A DNA stretch of 64,000 nucleotides from the NCBI GenBank assembly GCA_018881555.1, contig JACAXG010000024.1, positions 7,930,298 to 7,994,297 of the forward strand. Reading direction: 5' to 3'. The stretch comes from Amblyornis subalaris (lineage: Eukaryota; Chordata; Aves; Passeriformes; Ptilonorhynchidae). The notes under the pieces are model-generated. The model was not told where the DNA came from. It searched no databases and saw only the letters and a program-made list of their open reading frames with translations. Shown piece by piece: positions 52,490 to 62,997 of the stretch (position 1 is its first letter; each line of letters begins with the position of its first letter). Both the position numbers and the translations under genes were made by a program.

Positions 52490-53400
52490 GAAGATACTTT
52501 CTGTGGGTCAGCAGAGCTAGTTTTGGAGTTTATTCTTACTTCTTTTGGCTCCTCTGTGTCTGATACTGCTGATCAATTCCTGTTCAATACGTTTTCTTTC
52601 CTTGATTTTGCAATACTGTCCTTGCCTCTTTCTTCTCCTGCCTTTGGTCCTGCTTTTCCTACATCTCCTCTGAGAGACAGTGTTCTTTCTTTTTCTAACA
52701 TTCCCTGGGCCAGCTCTTTCCTCTGCTTCTATTTTCTTCTTTTACCTTCCTCACAACCTGCTCCTTCACACTCATCTCCTCCAATGACCTCAGCTGCAAT
52801 CTCTCCATCAACAAAGCACAAACCAGCCTGATCAGCCATCCTCCATCCAATCTCACACATATCTCTGCTTCACTAACATCTCCCTGAAGTCTCAGTGTCA
52901 GTGAGCTGACTCTTTTCAGTCCACAATTGTCTCTCAGTGTTGAAGCCCTCACTTTTCTTCTGTAACTTCATCGCTAACAGCTCCTCCCACTCATTAAACC
53001 TTTCCCAAAAGAACTGTACCATTTTACTTTTTTTTTCTGTTGCACTTTGGACAGCATCTTGTTGCTTTCCATTCACAAAAGCACGTTAGATGCAGGTCCT
53101 TCTTAAGGCATCATGTCTCTCCTTGTTTGTGACAACCTAGCAAAACTGTTACTAATGAGGGTCTTCCTGCAAGTGCATCTTCGTTGGTCTGTCCTTTCTT
53201 TCCTTCTTTTCCCAGTGCTCCCTCCTTTCTTTGAATCCCTTCATTGGCTTCCTCTACTCTGATATTGAGTCAAGTTTTATTACACTCAGCTCTTTCAGTA
53301 ATTTTAGTAATTATTTTCCTGTTTTATTCCAATATACTTTTATGGATTTTGTTACTTTTTGAACTAGTCTGTGTCTTTTCTTTAACAGAAAAAAAACTCC
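52490..53400 (+). mobile_element. Ancient L2-like LINE remnant
   Basis: A strongly pyrimidine-biased plus-strand stretch, as in L2 ORF2. One partial frame reads SDTADQFLFNTFSFLDF (about 52.56 kb), resembling the L2 reverse-transcriptase segment 'FDTVDHxLLLxTLSSLGF'. About 680 bp on, 53236-53253 encodes S-L-H-W-L-P, the hallmark of the L2/CR1-clade C-terminal region. It is followed by a decayed V-K-F-Y stretch matching the usual 'RIKFK' position. Stops and frameshifts separate the pieces. A 157-codon open frame at 52358-52831 falls in this remnant and is not a host gene. Boundaries are approximate. Confidence 0.6.
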
Positions 53401-53657
53401 AACCAACAAAAAACCTCCTGTAGAAGTTTTCAATCTTCTCTCTTGTAGAGAAAATTAGTCTTGTAAAAAAAGATATTTTGTGATCTAATTTCCAGTAGCA
53501 GATAAAATAGCTTCGATACTCTGGTCATTTCTCCTGAAATATTACAACAGAATGAAGCATGCTTCTTGTTCCTTTTACCCATGCATTCATGATTTATTAT
53601 AAGAATAAATATATTCTTTCCTATATGGGCAGCAAAATGACATTAAAACTAGGTAGC

Positions 53658-53676
53658 AAAAAAAAAAAAAAAAAAA
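53658..53676 (+). repeat. Uninterrupted run of 19 A
   Basis: Nineteen consecutive A, preceded by AATAAA at 53604-53609 (49 bases upstream). It is either a simple mononucleotide run or the tail of an old retroposed sequence. Confidence 0.9.
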
Positions 53677-55520
53677 GAAGATTAAAAAATATGCTAAATG
53701 GATTCCAGAGGCATATGTGGTCATCCAGCATGATGGTCCAGGTGTGCTCTCCCAGAAGCACATAAATTGCTTATTGCAACAAGTTGGAACATTGTAATTG
53801 CAGACAGATTCCTGTAAACCTGTCTGTTACCGGGCTAGTTGGGCATTTGCTCTGCTAGGGTTCCTATGTTCCCCACAGTTCTGATGTCCCTGTAACTTAG
53901 TGGGATAACCACTAAAGCTTTCTGATACAGTCTATGCCCTTCATGGTTTTCCTCCCTTATACAAACCCTTCCCCTTCTTTACAAGAGGGATTCACTTTGT
54001 GAACTCTCATGGACTAGAATCCCATCTTATTTATTTCTCTTGAAAACTTCCCAGCATTTTTAAGGGAACACCTAGCATTCTGATTATTAATAATAAGAAA
54101 AATGATATTATGATGAGAGCAGGAGAACTGCTGCTGGCAGCATTATTTGCAATACTGATTTCACACATACAGTGTGTTGTCCTGAACCTTTGCCCCTCCA
54201 GGTAATATCAGCTGGGGGGTTGTTTTTATTTTCCTTTTCCAATTCTGCTGCAGGCAGTTTTCTTTGCAGCTTCCATCCATTAATCTCAAAGTACTTTTAT
54301 ATAGAGGAATTAATTAAGAGTCTTACACACAAGAATTAATTAAGAAAGTAGTAGGCATGTTTTATCATCTCTGTGTTGCACAGGGGGAGCTGAGGTGAAG
54401 AAAGAGTTGCCCAATACTTTCACAGAGCTGGGAATGTACTTGGGCATGTATCATATCCTCTCAACTCGATGTATGAGAATATCCTTTCTCCCCTTATATT
54501 GTGAGGCAAAGAATCCAGTTTACCAAGTAAAATACCACTGACACACAGTCCTGTTCTTCAAAATAGAAATGCTTCCCTCAGGCAAATACCTTGGCCAGTC
54601 AAATTTCCAAACACATCCTTCTTTCTTATTTCAGACAGAAAGAAGCACATGGCACGAAAAGCAAACTACTGTAACTCCTGTAGGATCTGATAACATTTAT
54701 ACTCTGCTAAAGAATTGCCCCAATACCTGAAATCTGTAATCTTATCGTTCTGTTTTAACAGACTCTCCCTCTTTCTCAGCATTCACATGTATACTTCTGT
54801 TTGATAAAGAAAGAAATAGAAACCTAATGATTTTTATCTACAGTTCATAAAACCTTTGCAGAGCTGACGCTGTGCTATCCTGCTTCTGAAATGCACCAGT
54901 GCCACCTTCAGACCACGCTAAACAGGGCTTTTTCACAAACCTTCTATATGGAAGCTGCAGTGGCTGTTCTTTTCCTCCAGACAAGTCCTGCTGAACCACA
55001 TGTATGAACCTGAACAGAACCTGCACATTCACATACCAAAGCACAAATGTTCACTGGGAACAGTGATCCTTTATTTTCATAAATAAACATTAATAAAGAG
55101 CAGTCAAATATTACTTTTTAATACCTGGCATGAGAATCCCCTGCCACTGCCCAAGCAGCTCCCATTGGGCAGAGAAGCACAACAGCTGGGACCTGCTCCT
55201 GCCCTCCACCTTAACATCATTTGCCAACTGCTCCTGGGTACATTAACTCCCTCATCATTTTAAAATGAAACCATTTGCATTTTTAGTTAGAGCCAGTTCT
55301 GAAAAAATTTAAAATACTTCTCAAATCAAAGCTTAGGCATGTGGTATTTTGAATAAAAACTTATCTGTGATATTAGTTCAAATTACACATATTGGACTGA
55401 AGAATATGAAATCAACACCAGCTTGAAAATCAAAGTAAGAATTAATTACTTGAGTTAATTTCTTTGATCTTGTCCTACAGTATCATTGAGAGAAGAAAGC
55501 AAACAGAAAACAATACTTAC

Positions 55521-55652
55521 CCACTGTCATACCATCCATGTAACGCTTGATGATATCAAAGGAATCTCTTAAATTTCCTTCTGTAATGTCAAATATGATA
55601 TCTGCCTGGTTGGCCGGATATGTAGGTGTGATGGCACGAAGAAAAATAATCT
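55521..55652 (-). CDS. FBLN1: FBLN1 isoform D penultimate coding exon
   Basis: Internal exon of 132 bases between acceptor TTATTCGCAG and donor GTAAGT (55515-55520). It starts with two bases that complete a Glu codon and ends with one base of a Gly codon. The peptide starts [20 protein letters not shown] and ends [15 protein letters not shown]. Human fibulin-1D reads [20 protein letters not shown] in this place, so the match is strong. It belongs to the D-form FC module. The phase fits both neighbouring D exons exactly. Confidence 0.97.
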
Positions 55653-57501
55653 CTGCGAATAAGGAGTATCACAGAATGCACTGACAAGTATTTGAAAACA
55701 TCACTGAAGAATCTGACAGAATTTGATCCAAAATGACTTTTCTGCAAAGCTGGTGGAGGACATCCCCCTCCCTTATCACTCCCAGTTTGCCCTTTAAAAT
55801 GGAAAGGCAGAAGATCTGGTGGGAGAATTTGGATAGATTTATTTTCTCCTTCTATTTCCACCATCCAAGAGGCCCTGCAGCCAAAACACTCTTACTTTTA
55901 GAGTCCAAAAGGATCAATCTTAAGAAACCCTCCAGATTTCCGGCATGTACCGAAAGAGGATAACACCAAGGATCCACAGGCTGGGCAGAGGAAAGGACCA
56001 AATAGATAAACCTCTCCACTCTGATTCCCCTAGGCAGTTACACAAAGTATTGCCATTACAAATTAGAGAGTCCTTTGGAGTACTGGAGGAAGGGTTTATG
56101 TTTAAAGATAAAAATGAGGCTACCTGCAAGTCCCTTGTGAGGGTGGGAGGTATTATTACTCTCATTATTAGCCTCGTGCTACAGATGATGAAACTAGACC
56201 TTGGAGCTGTAAGAATTCACCTGAGGCTGTGCACTGAATTATAGTTTACATCTGCTGGGCTTCAGTAGTACTGTCAGATCAGTAGGTCTCATCTCTTTTT
56301 ATTAAAACATGAGGATGGACTAATGAGGGAATGGTTTGGGAAGCGTCCTGGGCCAAATCCTTAGCTCTGCTGCCAGTACACCTGGTAAAGCTGAAGGGGT
56401 GTGTGTGGGAGCAGAAGTGGCCATGGGGCATTCCTCCATTCCCTGTGAAGCAGGGCCAGCCAAGGCCTGAAACAGGCCTGACAGAACCTATAGGAGCTCT
56501 ACGCAGCTGAGTGATTGGTTGTTAAATTGTTTCTGTCCGGGCAAGGACTGGGATGTCTCTTTGCACACTCCTGCTTGGTGCAGAGGGGAAGAATCAGCTT
56601 TGGCTTTCATTTAGGACAACTTTCTGTAACAGCAAGGCTGAGAGTCTGGGTACATCAGAAATGGGGATTAAGACCTTTAGAAACCCCTTCAAAATAGCCT
56701 TCCTTACCTCCATGCCCTTCTCTGTGTGTCTCAGTAAGTTGCTGAGAGCAGCAGAGCAGCAGGCAGTCATCCCACTGATGGATGCCTTGCCAGAAAATTC
56801 ATACAAATAGCAAGGAGCAAAAACTGGCTCTCAATCTGTAAGTTTTAGTGCGAACTAAGAAAAGTGAGTGTGATCCTTATGAAACTGCAGAACTTAAAAT
56901 CTCGCAGGTACCGCAGAGGACAGCCACTCACTTTTGGGTGCTTTTTGATATTCTTGTCTTAAAAACCCGGAAATTTCTTGGAATTTCCCTTCCTTTAATC
57001 TATAACAAACAATACTTTGTTCATAAGTCAAAAATCAGCCAATTCACAGGTAATATATTCAATAAAATGTATTTTGTAATTAATATCTGCATGTAAGTAA
57101 GGTTTTTATTCTTGGAACAAGTCCCCTGTCAATAGCGAACAACTGATCATAGTCAGGTGAGAGAAATATATCTTTTTCCTATGGCATAACCTGCAAACAA
57201 GGGAAGAAAAGAAGTCGTGGGACACATGGCTATTGTGTGAGTAAGTGTGGTACGTGGGAATTCAGAGTCAATATTTCCTTAGACTGGGAAGCAGTATGAG
57301 TTAGAGCTCAGAATGGCTCTTTCCTCCATAAAATTAAAACTCCTGGATATCGAAGGTTTTAATTAAATGAATAGTACACTGTAATTTGGACCTGTGCAAA
57401 CATTTACTGCACCGGTAGCTAGTCTGGCTTTAGGCAAGGATTTCCGCTGGAGGTGTTATGTGTTGTAGTCTATTAAATGGAACAAGGAACAAACCACTTA
57501 C
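55653..57501 (-). other. FBLN1: FBLN1 isoform D intron (1.85 kb)
   Basis: Bounded by donor GTAAGT at 57496-57501 and acceptor CGCAG at the right of 55652. I saw no repeat or extra exon. Confidence 0.9.
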
Positions 57502-57644
57502 CTTCAGGTCTTGTAAATTCTCTGAACGTGGGCAGTGAAATGACGGTGTGGGAAATCGTGTGGACTGGATCCAACAGACAGCTGACATCATTTGGTCGAC
57601 AAGACTTAATGCAGCGGATGGTATCTGTCTTTTCAAGTCTGACA
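57502..57644 (-). CDS. FBLN1: FBLN1 first isoform D-specific coding exon
   Basis: Internal exon of 143 bases with acceptor TTTCTCTTAG and donor GTAAGT. One base (T) completes the split codon shared with the upstream common exon, 47 codons follow, then one base of Glu. The peptide starts [20 protein letters not shown] and ends [14 protein letters not shown], and has three cysteines. It closely matches the human fibulin-1D segment [19 protein letters not shown]. The three D exons together encode 137 residues after the split codon, equal to the D-specific length implied by human isoform sizes (703 minus 566). Confidence 0.97.
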
Positions 57645-60600
57645 CTAAGAGAAATGAAAAAGAGATGCATATATAGACTGAAAATTAATTACTTTGTGTT
57701 TTGCAACCTAGGGAGCTAGAAACTGTAGTTGATATAAGTTTTCATTCTTCACCTCAAAAACTTAGACAAATCATGCAGATCATCGTAACTTCGTGACCCC
57801 TGAGGAATTTGGCTTGGCTCGCAGTTGCAGTTAAAACCCCCTCAAACNCAATTCTTCAAGCCGGGCATGTGAAAACAGGGAGAACTGCAGTGTCCAAGAT
57901 GCCATGGAATGTCCCTTTCCAAGGACAAACAGGACCAAACAACGAGACCCACACCCTCAGCTGGCTGGTCTCAGCAATTTCAGTGGAGCTGGACTTACTT
58001 GGACAAGCCTTTTTTGTTCGGTCATATAAAGCAGAAAGAATTGTTTCCATTTTAGAAATATGGTAGTAAATATGTGAAGGGCTAGCTTTCATGATTTTCA
58101 GTGTAGCAAGGGCCAGAAAAGCCTCTTTTAATCTTTTTCTCACACCCTTCCTTTCCATCTGAACTGAGAAAACAGAGAGGAATGGAAACTAGGGGAGGAA
58201 AAAAGTTAACCACATTATTTAAAACCTCAAAAGTTGAATTCTGAGTTTGGGGAAATGGTAAGGGTCATTTCATACTCCATCTCAACCAGCTGCTCATTTG
58301 GCCTTGAAAGTCTATTAAAAGTTAAATGACTTCTCACCTTTGTCCACTAGAATGAATTTGAAGTCAATTACAGTTCAAGAACTTCACACAATGCTCACTC
58401 TGTGTTCATGAGAGATGAAAGGGCTGTGCTGGGACTTAAAATGTGACTAAGCCCCACAAATGATCTCAACTTTGACCTGCCCATTTCTTCATATTTCTCA
58501 GTGGAAAAAGAAAATAGTGCAGTGTCAAAGGGGGAGACTTAAAAGATTAAAAGTGAGAAAAATTCACTGAGTAAAAGGGAAACAAAACTGGAAGATTGAG
58601 TTTGTTAGATACCTCTAGAAACAAATGGTTCTTGCTCTTTTCAAAATGTGTTATCCCAGTCCACACCTACAGACCATCTTTTTTCAGATGTTCAAAGGGA
58701 CTTTATGGCTCTATTAATAATCAATATATCAGTAACTTCTTATTATGTGCTCCCCACATCCACTCATNAAAGAAAACAAAGCCAAACACGCCAATACTGT
58801 ATGAAGCTAAAATAAGGGGAAAACATGAATCAACATCAAGGAACTCAGGCTTCAACAGATATGAACTGGCACAGTCCACGGAGAGGCAATGGAGCTGAGT
58901 TAATAAACACCATCTGAGCCTGGTATTCACACCCTGTACTTGATGCTTGGAGACTGGCCAGGAGATACAGGCCAGAAGAGACCTTTTACTTCCCACCGTT
59001 ATCTGAGTACAAAATCTTGTCATTTCCTAGACACCTCACAGGGAACAGAGTAGAGCCTTCTGCCAAAATGCCTCATGATGGTCAATAAATTAATTCTGGA
59101 TATACGGACATAAGTCTAAACTACAACAACAGATTAAATTCCCTTATTTTAAACCTCAGCTGCCAAATTAAGAAGAAACTTCCAGCTGGCTGACCCTCAT
59201 GTCTGTGAAATAAGGATCAGCTAAATTACATAGTCCAGTTCCAGTGTAAAGTGGTCTATTTCAAAATAAGTAACAAATAAAATTGAGGCAAAATGAACAT
59301 CATTCAGGTTTGTTTCCCTCTCTCCCTCTTATTTTTCTCACTGTGTAGAGAGGATTTTAGTAGACATCTACATATGTACAGCCATATAAAACCATTGCAT
59401 CTTTCCTCAGGATCCTGCTGAGCCGAGCTTACAACAGCCAAGTCTCACTAGTTTTACTTCCAAAAAGGCGTTTATAAATTCTGAGAGAGTTCTTTAAAAG
59501 TTTTTGTCCTTTTCTCCAACACATAAATAATAACTATAGCACCTTCTAAAGGTTTTAGGGATACCAATAAACAGTAGCTTGCATAACTTACTTTGGGACA
59601 CTATTACTAATGAAGTACTGTTAGAATACATAGAACATCCTAAATTTCCATAGTTGTATTTAGACAATAGAATTTGTACGCAAAAAACATTGTGGTGGGA
59701 GTGTCTGAGGCATCCAGTCTGCCTTTGCTCCTTCCTGGGAATAAAAGGGAGTTTTACTCTCGACTTCAGCTGGAACAAAATTTGGCAAATACAAGTATTT
59801 CTGAAATTCTTAGCCAATAAAGCTATGATTTCGTGTAAGATGAACACCTAAGTAAGACTTGCATTCACAATTCTCATCTGTGGAATAAAGCCTTCTGATA
59901 TGGCTTCAGTACAGAAACAGGATCTCAATGGTCACAAGTGATTCATGTTAGTTTTCATCTACACTGAGCTTCTAGATCCATCCAGCTCATAACCAACCAT
60001 ACGTGTGACAGATAAATGTCTGTTTCAGCTCTATTTCTTTGCACCTTTTGTCTCTCCTCTTACAAATCCCACTAACTTTTTTTTTTGTATGCTCTGTCTA
60101 CACTGCTAAACTTGAATTTGTTCTTCCGTTATACTCATTCTCTGATCTCCTTTCTTTTGCTGTTTCTGCTAATTGCCTCAGCACATCCAAAGTGCAGTCA
60201 CTAACACTTTGTTCTCTCATTGCTTCATCTTTTGAACATCTCCAAACTAGAGTAACTTCTTTGACAACTAACATCTATTTCAAATCCTGATATTTGCTAT
60301 AATCTATGTGCTCTGATCTCATAATACTTTATAATTTTATCTTTACACATCATCTTTGCATATCATCTTCTGATTAGCTGATGTTTTCCTTTTTGCTCAT
60401 GTTCTCCTACAGTGGAGACTGTGACTGACAAAAGTTTCTTCCTCAGTGCTGAGAAGTTTTGTATTTGAACCTTTCCTTCAACTTTTCTGCCTCTAGCACA
60501 AATTACAGCTTTGGAGCAGGTCTTTCCTCTAGGCATTTTCATCTAAAGAGAAGAAAGTTAAGAAACAGCTCAGCTGCTCTGATTATTTCCTGAGTATATT

Positions 60601-62549
60601 TTTTTCTTTCTTCTTAGGTTCTGGTATGATTCCTTTTCATATTCCATGTTGGATTCAATCAGTAAGTTCTTTGGACCAGGATCCATGATTTCATTTTCGT
60701 TAGGAAAGAACCACACACATAAATGGCACTATTTAATTACGTATGTGCTCCTGAAAGTCCCAGCCACACTGCAGCACTCAAGCATCTAACACAGGAGAAC
60801 GTGAGCTCCGTGCACTTGAATTCCTTGCTGAATGCAATTAATATGGCAGCATTTTACAATACTGAAGGCCAAATTCTCACACTCCCTTCTTTTCCTGCCA
60901 AACAAATATATATTAATACTTGCAAAAATGAAGTTTATTTTTGAATCTTTATCGTACTTCATTATGGCCTCATAATGCACTTATAGCCAGAGGGCATTTA
61001 CATACAAGCATCTTCTGTGGCAGTAATAAACCCCATTACCTCAAGTAGCACAGGCTTGTGCTCTCAGTATTTAAACCTGGGACTCTATCCCCACTGGCAA
61101 CTTCTGGCAGCTTTGCAAGGATGTGTCAACAGGCTTATTAAACACTGGCATTCCTCATGAGACTTCAACTCCTGTCAGCCAGCTGGGATAAACTTTGCCT
61201 TGGGGAACATGTAATACTCTAGCAGAGTGCTGCGATCATGCCCTGATACAGGCTTTGGCTGATGATGAGCCTGAGAGCCTGCAGCTTCCAGCTAATGGAG
61301 TAATTCCTTGTGCTCAGATGATTGTCTTGTGATCTTGGTTTAGAAGGTTCCCAATTTCTACCCTTGTACCCTGACTGTGCTGTCAGTACTTACATGATGA
61401 GGTTTTTTTTCTATAGGTGCATTCACATGGATTATTCCCTGTTCTTCTACGGACTGAGTGTTCTGCCTGTGTACTGGGCAGCAGAGATATCTGAGCCCAG
61501 GGTGGTGTAGAACATTAATTTTTGGATCATACCTCTGGGACTGAGCTTTTGCTACTTATCAACACAAGGACTGAAGAGTAAAATAAATCCTCTTCCAGCT
61601 CAGAAAACAAAAGAATTCCAAAGACATTTCAGTTGTATTGTCTACATTGTTCTTGACTGCACAAAAGTAAACAAAGAAAGTCAAAGTAAAGGAAGAAAGA
61701 TTTGGATATTGGAATTCTGACTGACCCTTCAGGGCACCTAAGGTTTGGTTTGATGATGGTTGTGAGTAAAGTCTTTACTGTTCAAAATTTATCAGCTTTA
61801 ATGTGAAAGTTGGAGAGACAAGTGTTATAAGACAAATCAAATATCTTTTTCAAATGTTCCTGTAGATAGGAACGTTTCAGGATATACCCTGTGGGACAGA
61901 AAGGAGCTCTCTGCTATTAGCTGAATGCTGTTATGGAGTTCATTGCTGTTCTGCTGTCATTAATTTTTCCATCCAGCAAAAATTCCACAGAAAGCAAGAT
62001 GAAATATCTCTCAAATAAATTGTTCTTTAGAGAAGATTCTCTTTTGTATGATCCTGAGAAGTTAGAACTGGAATCTGTACCTGGTGGAAATCAGCACAAG
62101 CTCACAGGATATGACAGAGCACCGATAACTAGCGCAGCTTGAGAATCTGGCTGCACAGTTTTATAGTGACACGTGCTGGGGCACCTCGGGCGTCCTAAGG
62201 GTCCGAGTTACACCTTTAACAGATTTTCAGAAAATGCACAGTATTTGCCCCATAAGTGATGAAATTCTCTAGAGATGTCTCAGCTGAGACAGCTCAAATT
62301 ACGTACCTATTTCCTCCGGAAAATTTAGACCTAAACATATGTAACAGTGTATGATCAGATGACTGCCCTACCATGTGAAGTAAATTAGTAGTTTTAAGTC
62401 CTCAGCATGTTCAGGTAAGAAGCTCTTAGACACCAATTTCTGCTTTGTATAATGATGCAGGGTACACAGAAGAATCTCCTGAAATTAAGATGTTCAGTTA
62501 TAGGCAAAGAACTGTAATGACGATGGCAAATAAAATGCAAGTGCAGCGT
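57645..62549 (-). other. FBLN1: FBLN1 intronic DNA between C and D exons
   Basis: About 4.9 kb of AT-rich DNA downstream of the isoform C poly(A) site and upstream of the first D exon. It is intronic only for D transcripts. A pyrimidine-rich stretch at about 60.03-60.55 kb could be another old LINE remnant, but I could not identify a motif. No exon was seen. Confidence 0.75.
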
Positions 62550-62642
62550 GCAACAGATGAACTAAAACTTTATTAAAATTCAGGGGGAAAAAAGCTACTC
62601 TTAGAAGAGAAAGAGTACTCAATGACGACTGTGAGTTAGGCA
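62550..62642 (-). other. FBLN1: Short 3' UTR of FBLN1 isoform C
   Basis: About 90 bases between the isoform C stop and the probable cleavage site some 20 bases beyond the AATAAA. Downstream sequence on the minus strand is T/G-rich, as expected for a downstream processing element. Confidence 0.7.
62569..62574 (-). terminator. FBLN1: Poly(A) signal of FBLN1 isoform C
   Basis: Canonical AATAAA on the minus strand, about 70 bases after the isoform C stop codon and followed by a T/G-rich stretch. Use of this signal ends the transcript before the D exons. Confidence 0.8.
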
Positions 62643-62997
62643 TCAAAGCTGTGCAGAGACAAAGATAAAAAGTTTGGCAATAAATGTGTTGACAGTTCCA
62701 TGGCGGGAAAGTTGCATTTGAATTGTCAGAAGGAGGTCTCTGGGCTCTGTGATTTGACGCTGCATGACCACAAGGCCACTGTGGTTGTTCACTTTTTTTG
62801 TGGTGAAAAACCCCTCCTGGTTCCCGCTGATGATGGACAGCCGAATTTTATCCCCAGGGACAGCATTGGAAGGGCCCATGCGGAAAATGTCGGTGGGTAC
62901 TTGAATGTTGGTAGGAAAAGAGAGGTGATAGTAGGTTATTCTCAGAGGCAGGCTCTGGCACTCCTTATTTTCATTACAAGGCAAGCGCTCACAGCGA
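62643..62997 (-). CDS. FBLN1: FBLN1 isoform C terminal coding exon
   Basis: The acceptor is TTTTCTTGCAG. The first base (T) completes a split codon, then 117 codons and TGA (62643-62645) follow. The peptide starts RCERLPCNENKECQSLPLRI, includes ITYYHLSFPTNIQVP and EPRDLLLTIQMQLSRHGTV, and ends LFIFVSAQL. This is the fibulin-1C-specific C-terminus; 117 residues equals the C-specific length implied by human isoform sizes (683 minus 566). In the secreted protein it forms the C version of the FC module, which in published work binds nidogen more strongly than the D version. A potential N-glycosylation sequon N-H-S is encoded at 62778-62786, where my recollection of the human sequence has none. 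The open frame on the opposite strand (62700-63098) is a shadow. Confidence 0.97.

Larger units (their letters stand above)
37122..55520 (-). other. FBLN1: FBLN1 isoform D last intron (18.4 kb)
   Basis: Bounded by donor GTAAGT (55515-55520) and acceptor CCGACAG (right of 37121). It contains CR1 pieces at 41710, 43701, 44110, 45880 and 49743, an L2-like remnant at about 52.5-53.4 kb, AT and TG microsatellites and a poly(A) run. A GC-richer stretch at about 37.8-38.2 kb was not identified. I saw no additional exon. Confidence 0.85.

Noticed and set aside
52358..52831. 157-codon plus-strand open frame considered as a novel gene
   Set aside because: The pyrimidine bias and L2-like blocks indicate a LINE remnant, and no splice or promoter context was seen.
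57477..57719. 80-codon plus-strand open frame
   Set aside because: Antisense shadow of the first D-specific exon.
60030..60550. Second pyrimidine-rich tract considered as another L2 copy
   Set aside because: It has similar composition, but I could not find the W-L-P or D-T-x-D blocks in order, so it was left as unassigned intronic DNA.
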